A model generated the notes under the pieces. The model was not told the origin of the DNA and searched no databases. It was given only the letters and a program-made list of their open reading frames with translations. This document shows, piece after piece, positions 44,681-53,290 of a stretch of DNA of 64,000 nucleotides. The first letter of the stretch is position 1; the number at the start of each line of letters is the position of its first letter. The position numbers were made by a program, and so were the translations under genes. The stretch comes from a virus, in IMG/VR virus record IMGVR_UViG_3300042402_000989, positions 1-64,000 of that record, one strand, 5' to 3'.

Positions 44681-45594
44681 TGGTAAATCGCATAACATTA
44701 AACAAGCCCTGGAAAAAAGTAGTTTGGATTACAACCACTGTATGTAACTATTCGTGCAGTTATTGTGCTTCAGATCTACACGATGGGAAATATCGATGGG
44801 TTGATAATTATGATAACGTTATTAAGGTTATTAACAACTTCAGAAAAAACTCTCCTCTTATACTAGACTTAATGGGCGGTGAGCCAACGCTATGGCCCGA
44901 ATTTGAATCATTTTGTAATGCAGTTAACGAACACTCAGAAAAAACTTCTATACAGTTTACTAGTAATGGATCACGCACTGTTAGATATTGGGAAAATTTC
45001 AATGCACCCATTGATACATTAGGGTTTAGTTTTCATCCCGAATTTGCAACCGAAGATCATTATTTTAAAATACTTAAAGTTTTACATAATAAGTATAATG
45101 TGAAAGTATTTTTAATGATGCCCCCGGGGTATTACGATAGAATAAAAAAGTTTTATTATGATATTGAAAGTAGTGATTTAAATGTTGATGTTGCTGTTAA
45201 ATTAATTAAAAATCATGACGGCAGCGGTCTTATAACTGGTTACACAGACGAACATCGTAAATTTTCATTGAATAGATTATGGAAATCAAAAATAGATATC
45301 ATTGATGATTTGCAACCTTTGTATAATGGTAAACCGTTTACTCCACAAAATTTAATCAATGAAGGCAAAGACATGTTTAAAGGGTGGGGTTGTAATATTG
45401 GCATAGATAGGTTAGCTATACAATCCAATGGCGATGTTTATGGTTCTACTTGTTATATAACTCCTCCTTATGGTAACATATATAAAGATACCGACATAAA
45501 ATTACCCAACAGTCCTACTACATGTAATAGAGATTACTGTAGCTGCGGCGCTGATATTGCGATATCGAAAGAAGAAAATGTACGCCAGAATTGA
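44680..45594 (+). CDS. Radical SAM/SPASM protein, paralogue of 52391 gene
   Basis: A 304-residue protein with core CNYSCSYC near residues 23-30, MGGEPTLWPEF and a C-terminal SPASM-like set (GCNIGIDRLAIQSNGDVYGS, CNRDYCSCGAD). The gene at 52391 has the same order: CNFKCSYC, LGGEPTLWPKF, GINRIVVDPSGNVLRCNK and CDKFSCPCKSD. DGKYRW or DGSYRW follows the core in both. These look like a duplicated pair. It starts by TAATG overlap and its 3' end overlaps the next gene. Confidence 0.84.
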   Translation: MVNRITLNKPWKKVVWITTTVCNYSCSYCASDLHDGKYRWVDNYDNVIKVINNFRKNSPLILDLMGGEPTLWPEFESFCNAVNEHSEKTSIQFTSNGSRTVRYWENFNAPIDTLGFSFHPEFATEDHYFKILKVLHNKYNVKVFLMMPPGYYDRIKKFYYDIESSDLNVDVAVKLIKNHDGSGLITGYTDEHRKFSLNRLWKSKIDIIDDLQPLYNGKPFTPQNLINEGKDMFKGWGCNIGIDRLAIQSNGDVYGSTCYITPPYGNIYKDTDIKLPNSPTTCNRDYCSCGADIAISKEENVRQN

Positions 45595-46003
45595 TTTAAC
45601 TAAAACAAATTATAATGTAATTCAACACAGTAAAGTGCTAACAACTGCTCCTGTTGTTGAGTTGCAGCAGATATATAAAGAGTATTGCAATCACAAAAAA
45701 TTTAAAAGCGTTATGCCTATATTTGATAGCGAGTTTAACGATATTAATAATGATATCATAGGATATTATGATAACGATCAGTTAGTAGGATTTAGTATAT
45801 TAAGACGATATGATACTAAGAATGTAGAAGCAATACAATTTGCGTGGGATTATAAAAAACCTAAGCTAAGGCTAGGTATTAGTAGTTTACAAAGCGAATG
45901 TGCGTATTATAAAGAACTAGGCTTTAAGTATCTATACTTGGGCGGCGCTGATGAATATAAAAGTAAAATAGACGGGTTTGAAATATTAGGCCCGCTGCAA
46001 TGA
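45578..46003 (+). CDS. GNAT-like protein, distantly ATE-like
   Basis: The ATG at 45578, after AAGAAG, was preferred. The 141-residue product has IGYYDNDQLVGFSILRRY and a later segment YYKELGFKYLYLGG, which resembles the C-terminal GNAT fold of arginyl-tRNA-protein transferases and related acyltransferases. The front half is less clear. It lies between an rSAM gene and a DUF6614-like gene next to an amidinotransferase. Activity is inferred from remembered resemblance only. Confidence 0.4.
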   Translation: MYARIDLTKTNYNVIQHSKVLTTAPVVELQQIYKEYCNHKKFKSVMPIFDSEFNDINNDIIGYYDNDQLVGFSILRRYDTKNVEAIQFAWDYKKPKLRLGISSLQSECAYYKELGFKYLYLGGADEYKSKIDGFEILGPLQ

Positions 46004-46012
46004 GGAATGTAA

Positions 46013-46342
46013 ATGAACTATTATCATATATGGGCTAATCCCAAAGAAGGTGTAGAAGCTAAAGACTTTGCACTAAAGATGCGTAAGTTTTTAGATCAAC
46101 TTGTCTCAATGGATCGTATGCATTCATACAAACTAACACGAATGAAGCTAGGATTCAGAAGCATTGACTTGCCAGAATTTCATGTTATAATGGAATTTAA
46201 AAATATGCAACAACTAGACGATGCTATGACTGCAGTGTTAGAAGATGAAGATAGTATTGAAACTGTGCATGTTGCATTTAATCAATTAGTAGACGGTGAA
46301 ACTATTCACCATGCATTATATAGAGACTATCCAGATGAGTAA
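46013..46342 (+). CDS. DUF6614-like small protein
   Basis: A 109-residue protein opening MNYYHIWANPKEGVEAKDFA, with KLTRMKLGFRS, LPEFHVIMEFKNMQQLD and a HHALYRDYPDE end. This order (HIW, RxKLGF, EFHV, ALYRDFP) is what I recall for DUF6614, a ferredoxin-like/dimeric alpha-beta barrel fold of unknown function. It has GAGGAA before the ATG. Its stop overlaps the amidinotransferase start, so it may act together with that enzyme. Confidence 0.65.
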   Translation: MNYYHIWANPKEGVEAKDFALKMRKFLDQLVSMDRMHSYKLTRMKLGFRSIDLPEFHVIMEFKNMQQLDDAMTAVLEDEDSIETVHVAFNQLVDGETIHHALYRDYPDE

Positions 46343-47519
46343 TATAAACAGTTGGGATGAATTTCAACCACTAGAAGAATTGTTAGTAGGTAGTGTATAC
46401 GATAGTAGCTTCTTTGACGATGTAAAAAATGTTAAAATACGAGATGCACTAAAAAAGATTGTAGACGAAACAAACGAAGATTTAGAATATTTTAAGTCTA
46501 CGTTAAAACAACACAATGTTAAAATATATCAAGCAACACCAACTGAGTTGGGATATAAAAGCAGCATCTTAGAATATGTTAACGAAAAAGGCGAGCTTGG
46601 TTATAAACGCAACGTAGGCGGATCTTTCTTCACAACAGGCGTTAGTGCTAGCTTAATCCCTAATCCTCCGTTGCAGCCTAGAGACGACAGCATTATTATG
46701 GGTAACAAGATTATTGTTACTGATCCTAATACATATGCTATTAAAGCATTGCTACCTAAGTTTGAAGAATGGTTTGGTAAAGAAAACATTGATACTTCAA
46801 TGAAGGACGAGCAAGTTCAATTGCCTCGCAGCGACAAAAACTTAAAGAATTACTTAACACGCAACAACATAGAGCCTACAGAAGAAAACTTAGAAGCAGC
46901 AAGAGCAACAGAAACATTAGGCGGCTTTTGCAGTCCAACACTAACACGTTTAGGTAAAACATGTTTTGTAGATACATGGCAAGTGCCTACAGTGGTAGAA
47001 GATTTCTTAAGTGTTAAAGTCCCAGAGTTTGATTATAAAAAGATCACTATAGGCGGACACAACGATTCTATCTTTAGTGTTATTAAACCTGGACTAGTAG
47101 TTGCAACGAGAGAACTAGAACCATACAAGCATATTTTCAAAGGCTGGGAGATCATTTGGTTTGATGATCCTAACTGGGGTAATGTTAGACATTGGCTAGA
47201 CTTACGTGCCAAGAATCGTGGCAAGTGGTGGGTACCAGGTGAAGAAGAAAACGATGAGTTTACGTTCTTTGTTGAGAAGTTTCTAAGCAACTGGACAGGC
47301 ATGGCCGAAGAAACAATCTTCGATGTTAACTGTTTAGTTATTGACGACAAGCATGTTGTTGTTAACACAGATAATCCTTATCTGGTAGATAACTTAAAGC
47401 AGCGTGGTATGGAACCAATTGTATGCCCATTGCGTCACAGTTTTTTCTGGGATGGCGGCTGGCATTGCTTAACACTTGATATTAAACGCAGAGGTGGACA
47501 AGTTGACTACGGAATTTGA
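46335..47519 (+). CDS. Glycine amidinotransferase-like enzyme
   Basis: Start ATG 46335 (MSNINSWDEFQPLEELLVGS) overlaps the DUF6614-like gene; the longer frame from 46296 would be buried in it. At 394 residues it matches the guanidine-modifying superfamily. The catalytic His is in GGHNDS (H242), and the catalytic Cys in GGWHCLTLDIKRRGG (C378). WDEFQPLEELLVG at the start and NTDNP before the end are also typical. Amidinotransferases move a guanidino carbon group from arginine to an amine (glycine in creatine synthesis, others in natural products). All catalytic residues visible appear intact, so it is probably active; the acceptor amine is unknown. Confidence 0.85.
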   Translation: MSNINSWDEFQPLEELLVGSVYDSSFFDDVKNVKIRDALKKIVDETNEDLEYFKSTLKQHNVKIYQATPTELGYKSSILEYVNEKGELGYKRNVGGSFFTTGVSASLIPNPPLQPRDDSIIMGNKIIVTDPNTYAIKALLPKFEEWFGKENIDTSMKDEQVQLPRSDKNLKNYLTRNNIEPTEENLEAARATETLGGFCSPTLTRLGKTCFVDTWQVPTVVEDFLSVKVPEFDYKKITIGGHNDSIFSVIKPGLVVATRELEPYKHIFKGWEIIWFDDPNWGNVRHWLDLRAKNRGKWWVPGEEENDEFTFFVEKFLSNWTGMAEETIFDVNCLVIDDKHVVVNTDNPYLVDNLKQRGMEPIVCPLRHSFFWDGGWHCLTLDIKRRGGQVDYGI

Positions 47520-47982
47520 AACATACATGAGTGAGTGGATACTAAACGATCTATCTGCTCCAGTTGCAATGCTAAACAACTTTTCTAAATGTCCTTATGC
47601 TAAAACAGCATATCTGGAAAACAAAGTAAAGTTTTACGAAATATCTAATACTAACGAAATACACACGCTTGTAGCTAATTGGGATGAGCTATTAGATGTT
47701 GGTGTTATTCGTTTGCCTGATAGTGTAAACAAAGATAACATAACAACATTAGTAGACAGCTTAAATGATTTGTATATGCCAGAAGACTTTATATTTTTAG
47801 ATGACCATACTGATAATGAAGAACGCATGGGCGATATTGTTTTTAACAATGGTAAGTATAATGTTTTATTTCTGCAGAGAAAAAGCAAATTAGATATTGC
47901 AGCAAAGAAATTAGAAAAGCTCGGTTATTACAAAAACTGGACAGAAGAATATTATAAGGAGGTAGTAAGTTGGAGAGTATGA
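47503..47982 (+). CDS. Hypothetical protein (159 aa) downstream of amidinotransferase
   Basis: The start is uncertain: TTG 47503 follows AGAGGTGG by 5 nt and is favoured over TTG 47476 or GTG 47494. The N-terminal half contains NNFSKCPYAKTAYL, a Cys-Pro motif seen in several small redox-like families, but no family was identified. LYMPEDFIFLDDHTD and LEKLGYYKNWTEEYY follow. It is cotranslated between the amidinotransferase and the first QueC-like gene. Confidence 0.5.
   Translation: MTTEFETYMSEWILNDLSAPVAMLNNFSKCPYAKTAYLENKVKFYEISNTNEIHTLVANWDELLDVGVIRLPDSVNKDNITTLVDSLNDLYMPEDFIFLDDHTDNEERMGDIVFNNGKYNVLFLQRKSKLDIAAKKLEKLGYYKNWTEEYYKEVVSWRV
47956..47962 (+). promoter_or_regulatory. Strong ribosome-binding site AAGGAGG
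   Basis: AAGGAGG at 47956-47962 lies 7 nt before TTG 47970, the ideal distance, and 16 nt before ATG 47979. This supports the TTG as the start of the PP-loop gene. Confidence 0.6.
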
Positions 47983-48827
47983 ATTATGTTACAGAGATCG
48001 ATGTAAATGGCACGCCATATTGCATAAATGATGTAGTATACGACACCCCATACGGCAAAGTATCTATCGATATAGAAGCAGTAAATGTGAGTATTTTTTT
48101 AAGTGGCGGCATGGATAGTGCTGTTGTGCTATATTTAATTGCTAAAACATTTTCTGAACGTAACATAAAAACAGCCATCCAGCCGGTAACAGTTAGGCGT
48201 GGTAATCCGACTGGGTTTAAATACTACGATAGAGTTAATATATTTCCGTATGCTGACCGAATTATAAATTATGTAAGAAGCGCATTTCCAAATGTTATAA
48301 TATATGATACCATTAAAGAAGACGCAAATTATTGGTGGATAACGACAGTCGATCACCAAGGTCACAAAGGTAGCTATACTACTACACAAGAAAACCTTTC
48401 TAATTTTCTAACATGGAAATATGCTGACGCTCATATCAATGAAAGATTGTCCGAACATGGTCTAGAACCACAGCAAGGAATTGACACGCTTTATTGCGAA
48501 TACTCCGGTGTCACTAAAAATCCACCTAAGGACGCCGATGTTCCTCCTAGCGACGAGTTTCACAGAGATCACACTCATAATTATGTAGATGGTTTTGCTA
48601 CTGCAGTAATGTATGAGAAATTTCACAAGTATTATGAACCAATCAGAAATGCTGATAAGCGAATCACAATGTGGTTAGCACACGAACTAAATATTTTAGA
48701 AGAGTTGCTTTCCATCACAAAAAGTTGTGAAGGCGGAGCAATTGAGACAGAAAACTTTACCAAAGAGTGTATGGAGTGTTGGTGGTGCTTAGAGCGCCAT
48801 TGGGCATTAAAAAATTTTAATAAATGA
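47970..48827 (+). CDS. QueC-like PP-loop ATPase (copy 1)
   Basis: A 285-residue protein. The PP-loop SGGMDS (residues 45-50) binds the phosphates of ATP in the N-type ATP pyrophosphatase superfamily. The C-terminus SCEGG ... ECMECWWCLER gives a Cx13Cx2Cx2C set, matching the zinc site at the end of QueC (7-cyano-7-deazaguanine synthase). SGVTKNPP in the middle also occurs as TLNPP or TVNPP in two further copies here. No other preQ0 pathway genes were seen, so it more likely amidates or adenylates a carboxylate in another pathway. Overlap with the next rSAM gene suggests partnership. Confidence 0.72.
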   Translation: MESMNYVTEIDVNGTPYCINDVVYDTPYGKVSIDIEAVNVSIFLSGGMDSAVVLYLIAKTFSERNIKTAIQPVTVRRGNPTGFKYYDRVNIFPYADRIINYVRSAFPNVIIYDTIKEDANYWWITTVDHQGHKGSYTTTQENLSNFLTWKYADAHINERLSEHGLEPQQGIDTLYCEYSGVTKNPPKDADVPPSDEFHRDHTHNYVDGFATAVMYEKFHKYYEPIRNADKRITMWLAHELNILEELLSITKSCEGGAIETENFTKECMECWWCLERHWALKNFNK

Positions 48828-50224
48828 CATATAATATAAGTCCAACATTTTGTGCGCTGCCATGGTTACATTTAAGCAGTAGACCAGATGGCAAAATGCG
48901 TACATGTTGCACAAGTAATGCTAGCAGTGTTCAAGATCCAGACAGTAGTAATAAAATAGGCGGCGGCGAAGTTGGCGTGTTAAAAAACGACGACGGTGTT
49001 CCTGCTAACTTTAATACCACAACATTGGCAGAAGCATGGAACGGTGCATACATGCGTAACGTTCGTAAAATGATGTTGCGGGGCGAACAACCGGCTAGCT
49101 GTCTTAAATGCTACAAAGAGGAAAGTGCCGGGCATTTAAGCAAACGTAACTGGGAAACAGACTACTGGGGGCATCGTTACGACTTACAACAGCTAGTAGA
49201 CGAAACTGCAGAAGATGGATCGGTTCCAACTGTAATACGTTATATTGATTTGCGTATGGGAACAAAGTGTCAACTGGCTTGTGTGATGTGCAGCCCGCAT
49301 GATAGCTCAGGCTGGATTAAAGACTGGCAGTCTATTACTCCGCAAATTAAAAATGACAAACTAGCACAAACTAGCAACTGGAATCGTGGCACCGATACTG
49401 GGGCAAGTTATAATTGGCACAAAAACAATCCAATGTTTTGGGATGAACTATACGAGCAAGTGCCTAACTTATATCAATTGTATTTTGCCGGTGGTGAAAG
49501 TCTCGTAATTGAAGAACATTATGATTTACTAGAAGAATGTATCAAACGGGGATATGCAAAAAACATAGAGTTACGTTATAACAGTAACGCCGTTGAATGG
49601 CGTGATGACTTGTTTGACTTATGGGCAGAGTTTAAACGAGTTAGATTTCATTACAGCATTGATGCGTATGGTGAGCAAAATGATTACATACGTTATCCAA
49701 GCAACTGGGCGCATCAAGAACGTGTATTTCATTTATTAGATAATACTGCGCCGCAAGTAGAAGTAACAACTGCAACAACTATAATGGCGCTTAATATAGC
49801 ATATATCCCTGAGTTTGTTAAATGGAAAACTCAACAAGGATTTAAAAAAATAAGTGCATGGCCTCTCGGTGCTGGCGGAATTAATATGCATTTTGCATAT
49901 TGGCCTCCGCAGTTAAATGTAAAAGTATTGCCTGCACATATTAAACAGCAAATTACAGACAAATATGAAAATGAGTTTTATCCATGGATAGAAGATAATT
50001 GGCAACAGTTTACCAAGGTAAAAGAAAACGATATCGATAAAGAAACGTTTATGAATAACCCATATGGAATCAAACGTTTTAAAGGCATAATTAATTTTAT
50101 GAACAGCGAAGACTGGAGTGCAAGATTGCCAGAGACAAAAGAATATTTGCAGTTAGTTAATAGACAACGTAATTGGGATAATAAGTTTTTAGAAGTGTTT
50201 CCGATTTTTAAGGATATATTATGA
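48824..50224 (+). CDS. Radical SAM protein, N-terminal twitch type
   Basis: A 466-residue protein. Front cysteines C10, C28, C29 (FCALPWLHLSSRPDGKMRTC) and C93/C96 (SCLKC). Core motif CQLACVMC (C149/C153/C156), then FAGGESLV, an S for the usual P. YSIDAYGEQNDYIRYP replaces the usual SIDG. It sits between two QueC-like genes with 4-nt overlaps at both ends, so the unit is PP-loop/rSAM/PP-loop. Confidence 0.87.
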   Translation: MTYNISPTFCALPWLHLSSRPDGKMRTCCTSNASSVQDPDSSNKIGGGEVGVLKNDDGVPANFNTTTLAEAWNGAYMRNVRKMMLRGEQPASCLKCYKEESAGHLSKRNWETDYWGHRYDLQQLVDETAEDGSVPTVIRYIDLRMGTKCQLACVMCSPHDSSGWIKDWQSITPQIKNDKLAQTSNWNRGTDTGASYNWHKNNPMFWDELYEQVPNLYQLYFAGGESLVIEEHYDLLEECIKRGYAKNIELRYNSNAVEWRDDLFDLWAEFKRVRFHYSIDAYGEQNDYIRYPSNWAHQERVFHLLDNTAPQVEVTTATTIMALNIAYIPEFVKWKTQQGFKKISAWPLGAGGINMHFAYWPPQLNVKVLPAHIKQQITDKYENEFYPWIEDNWQQFTKVKENDIDKETFMNNPYGIKRFKGIINFMNSEDWSARLPETKEYLQLVNRQRNWDNKFLEVFPIFKDIL

Positions 50225-50883
50225 TTATACCGCATAGTAGACACGATTTAAATATTGCAGTAAACGATAAAATAAAACGGATTGGATTAAAAATATCTGG
50301 TGGTGCGGATAGTGCTATTGTAGGTTATATATTATCTAAATATGTTGTTGAAGAAAGACCCGATGTGGTTATTGTTCCTATTACTGTAGAACAAGAAGGT
50401 AAAGCATTTCAAATAACGTTTGCAAAAAGAATAATAGAATATTATAAAACAGTATTCGGAGACATATTTGCAGATCATGTTATTGGGTTTAGTCCTATTC
50501 CCGAAAGCGATAATTACGTTAGATCACAAGAAATATTAACAAAGCAATTATATCAGACAAAAGAAATTCAATTTCATTTTGCAGGCATTACACTTAATCC
50601 TCCAGCGGGTGCAATACCACAGCACATATACGAGCAAGGTTGGAAAGACCCGCCTGACAGAATAAGAACTAGTATGTTAAAAAATATATATCAAGATAGT
50701 AGATGCTTGCCGTTAATTAATTTTGATAAAAAAGATGTTGCCGAGTTATACGATTATTTTAGTGTTAGAGACACACTGTTTCCGTTAACCAGAAGTTGTG
50801 AAAAATATACAGACGACTTTAGTGAACATTGCGACAACTGTTGGTTTTGTGCAGAAAGAAAATGGGGATTCAGTAGACTATGA
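50221..50883 (+). CDS. QueC-like PP-loop ATPase (copy 2)
   Basis: A 220-residue protein with SGGADS (residues 26-31), a LNPPAG strand and C-terminal SCEKYTDDFSEHCDNCWFCA (Cx10Cx2Cx2C). It is close in layout to copy 1 and copy 3 but shorter. Both ends overlap neighbours (ATGA at the 3' end with the small Cys-rich gene). QueC uses ATP to make the nitrile of preQ0 from a carboxylate; here the carboxylate is unknown. The three copies presumably act on related substrates. Confidence 0.72.
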   Translation: MIIPHSRHDLNIAVNDKIKRIGLKISGGADSAIVGYILSKYVVEERPDVVIVPITVEQEGKAFQITFAKRIIEYYKTVFGDIFADHVIGFSPIPESDNYVRSQEILTKQLYQTKEIQFHFAGITLNPPAGAIPQHIYEQGWKDPPDRIRTSMLKNIYQDSRCLPLINFDKKDVAELYDYFSVRDTLFPLTRSCEKYTDDFSEHCDNCWFCAERKWGFSRL

Positions 50884-51059
50884 GCGTGGCATATTGTAAT
50901 ATTTGTGGTAGACCTAGCCACTGTGGTATCGCATTGTGGGAAGATTATAGAGACGAACGAACACTCAAATTACATGGTCAAGTAAAAGTTTGCAACATGT
51001 GTCAGTGTAACGAATGTAAAGATAAAGATAGTATATATGACCGAAACGAAAAAAGATAA
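50880..51059 (+). CDS. Small Cys-rich zinc-ribbon-like protein (59 aa)
   Basis: A 59-codon frame from ATG 50880 (ATGA overlap with copy 2) to TAA 51059, running 23 nt into the next rSAM gene. The product has CNICGRPSHCG near residues 6-16 and VCNMCQCNEC near 38-46, so seven cysteines plus two histidines in the pattern of a zinc ribbon or small Fe-S protein. Overlap on both sides supports real translation. It could be a partner or a substrate of the neighbouring enzymes; nothing shows which. Confidence 0.7.
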   Translation: MSVAYCNICGRPSHCGIALWEDYRDERTLKLHGQVKVCNMCQCNECKDKDSIYDRNEKR

Positions 51060-52407
51060 GTTTTGTCCACTGCCATGGAACAGTATAAACTTACGCAATA
51101 ATGGTGACTTACGTATTTGCTGTAATACAAACAGCTACAGTCCGCAGCGTGGCATTATGCGTAAAGAAGATGGCACGCCATACAATGCTGGCCGTGACGA
51201 TTGGAATGAAGCACGTAATGCTACCATACTCAAAGACGTCCGTGCTACTATGCTTAAAGGCGAGTGGCATTCCGAGTGCGAACGTTGCCGACAAGAGGAA
51301 ATAAATGGTATACGCAGTCGTCGTGAATACGAAAGTGATGACTGGTCAAAATGGTTTGGAAACTATATCGATTATGACAAAGCAGCAGAAATAACCGCAG
51401 AAGATGGCACACTTGATGTAAGCAAGCAGGACATTAACTTTGTAGACATACGTTACGGAAACTTTTGTAACTTAAAATGTCGTATGTGTGGTCCAACTGA
51501 TAGCCATCAATGGTATGACGACTTTGTAAAGCTATACGATCAAACAGGTTATAAAGACACACACGAGCGCATACAACTGGTTAAAAACGATAAAGGTCGT
51601 TGGACAACTGACCAATACGATTGGTTCCAAAATAATAATATGTATTGGCATAACTTCGAAAAATATGCAGTAAACGCACATAAACTTTATATTGTAGGCG
51701 GTGAGCCCCTTATAATAGACGAGCATACGGAAAGTTTAGAACGTATTGTTGCTAGCGGTAATGCGCCAAACATGCGACTAGAATACAATACAAACTTAAC
51801 AATGATGCCAGACAAATTGGTATCACTGTGGGAACACTTTAAAGAAGTTAGAATTGGCGCAAGCGTAGACGGGGTTGGTGAAGTGTTTAACTATCAGAGA
51901 ACACCTGCTAATTTTGACGCAGTATATAAAAATCTATTAAAGTTAGATAGCAATGAACGTATTAAGCTAAAAGGATGGTTTGCATTTACTGTTACACCTT
52001 TCAATGTATTTCATTTTCCTGAGTTTATGAAATGGAAATTAACAGAGAGCGGCTTAAATCGTTTTAACAGTATAGATGATGCAAGACCAATTGTTAGTCA
52101 TCATATGTGTCATAGTCCTAAGTATTATAATATAAAAGTGTTACCGTTGTATATAAAAATAAAATTAAAAGAACATTATGATAGTTATATCGATTGGGTT
52201 AATAGCACAGATCTATCAGCACATGTAAAAAAAGATTTTATTAAAATATGTAACGGTGTGATTAAATTTGCTATGAGCGAAGATTACAGTGAGCAATGGT
52301 TGACAGAATTTATTAATCACACTGTTAAACTAGATAGTATTAGAAATCAAAATATACTTGATATAGTGCCGCAATATAAAGCGATGTTTGATGCATATAA
52401 CAAATGA
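51037..52407 (+). CDS. Radical SAM protein, N-terminal twitch type
   Basis: A 456-residue protein. Front cysteines C10, C28, C29 (FCPLPWNSINLRNNGDLRIC) and C81/C84 (ECERC). Core CNLKCRMC (C144/C148/C151), IVGGEPLI and ASVDGVGEVFNYQR. It is close in layout to the 48824 gene and the 23069 gene. It ends LDIVPQY like several relatives. It overlaps a SPASM-type rSAM gene by 17 nt. Confidence 0.87.
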   Translation: MTETKKDKFCPLPWNSINLRNNGDLRICCNTNSYSPQRGIMRKEDGTPYNAGRDDWNEARNATILKDVRATMLKGEWHSECERCRQEEINGIRSRREYESDDWSKWFGNYIDYDKAAEITAEDGTLDVSKQDINFVDIRYGNFCNLKCRMCGPTDSHQWYDDFVKLYDQTGYKDTHERIQLVKNDKGRWTTDQYDWFQNNNMYWHNFEKYAVNAHKLYIVGGEPLIIDEHTESLERIVASGNAPNMRLEYNTNLTMMPDKLVSLWEHFKEVRIGASVDGVGEVFNYQRTPANFDAVYKNLLKLDSNERIKLKGWFAFTVTPFNVFHFPEFMKWKLTESGLNRFNSIDDARPIVSHHMCHSPKYYNIKVLPLYIKIKLKEHYDSYIDWVNSTDLSAHVKKDFIKICNGVIKFAMSEDYSEQWLTEFINHTVKLDSIRNQNILDIVPQYKAMFDAYNK

Positions 52408-53290
52408 AAACCATGATTGCTGCTTTGTAACAATGTTTGTTCATACAGTATGTAACTTTAAATGTTCGTACTGTAATGACTTTCATAATGACGGGTCGTA
52501 TCGTTGGCCGACTGATTGGGAACCTTATTTAGAGTTTATTCAAAAACTTAAGCAAAGAAAAAAGCATTTGTATATTGACTTATTGGGAGGCGAACCTACA
52601 CTATGGCCTAAGTTTCAAGAGTTTATTAATACAATTACAGACGAAAACGTGTTTATTGAATTTGGAACAAATGGCAGCAGAACACTGCGCTATTGGGAAG
52701 ATTTTAATGTTGAACGAGCATTTGTATTTTTAAGCTGGCATTATGAGTTTATTGACGACGATCACTTTTATAACGTAGCTAAAATATTGCAAGACAAAGT
52801 TACAGTTAGTGTTCCGCTTATGGTAACACCCGATAATTTTGAACGTGCTAAAGTAATGTATGATCGCTTAAAAGATTTAAGAATAGAAATTACTCCTAAG
52901 TTTGTTAGAACTAATATAAGCGGGTTTGATTATTATCCATATACAGATGAACAAAAAGAATGGATTGTAAATAACTATTATAACAAACAAAAGCCATTTG
53001 GTATTAATTGGAAACTGCCACAAGAATTATATTTTAACGGTGTTAAGAAAAAGTTTAACGAAGTGTTAGATACAAATATGCACAAGTTCGAAGGCTATAC
53101 TTGCACTGCTGGTATTAATAGAATAGTAGTCGATCCATCTGGAAATGTTTTAAGATGTAATAAGCGTGTGGGCGGCAGCTTAGGTAATATATTTAAAAAC
53201 AATTACGTGTTGCCCGACGATCCAATTGTGTGTGATAAGTTTTCATGCCCATGTAAATCAGATGCTATAGTAGAAAAATGGAAATATTAA
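52391..53290 (+). CDS. Radical SAM/SPASM protein, paralogue of 44680 gene
   Basis: ATG 52391 was chosen over the TTG just before it. Core CNFKCSYC (C21/C25/C28), LLGGEPTLWP, then GTNGSRTLRYWEDF, shared as TSNGSRTVRYWENF with the 44680 gene. C-terminal cysteines follow the same plan (TCTAGINRIVVDPSGNVLRC, CDKFSCPC). It overlaps the next gene by 13 nt. With the 44680 copy it forms a clear duplication; each copy is followed by a different enzyme. Confidence 0.85.
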   Translation: MHITNENHDCCFVTMFVHTVCNFKCSYCNDFHNDGSYRWPTDWEPYLEFIQKLKQRKKHLYIDLLGGEPTLWPKFQEFINTITDENVFIEFGTNGSRTLRYWEDFNVERAFVFLSWHYEFIDDDHFYNVAKILQDKVTVSVPLMVTPDNFERAKVMYDRLKDLRIEITPKFVRTNISGFDYYPYTDEQKEWIVNNYYNKQKPFGINWKLPQELYFNGVKKKFNEVLDTNMHKFEGYTCTAGINRIVVDPSGNVLRCNKRVGGSLGNIFKNNYVLPDDPIVCDKFSCPCKSDAIVEKWKY

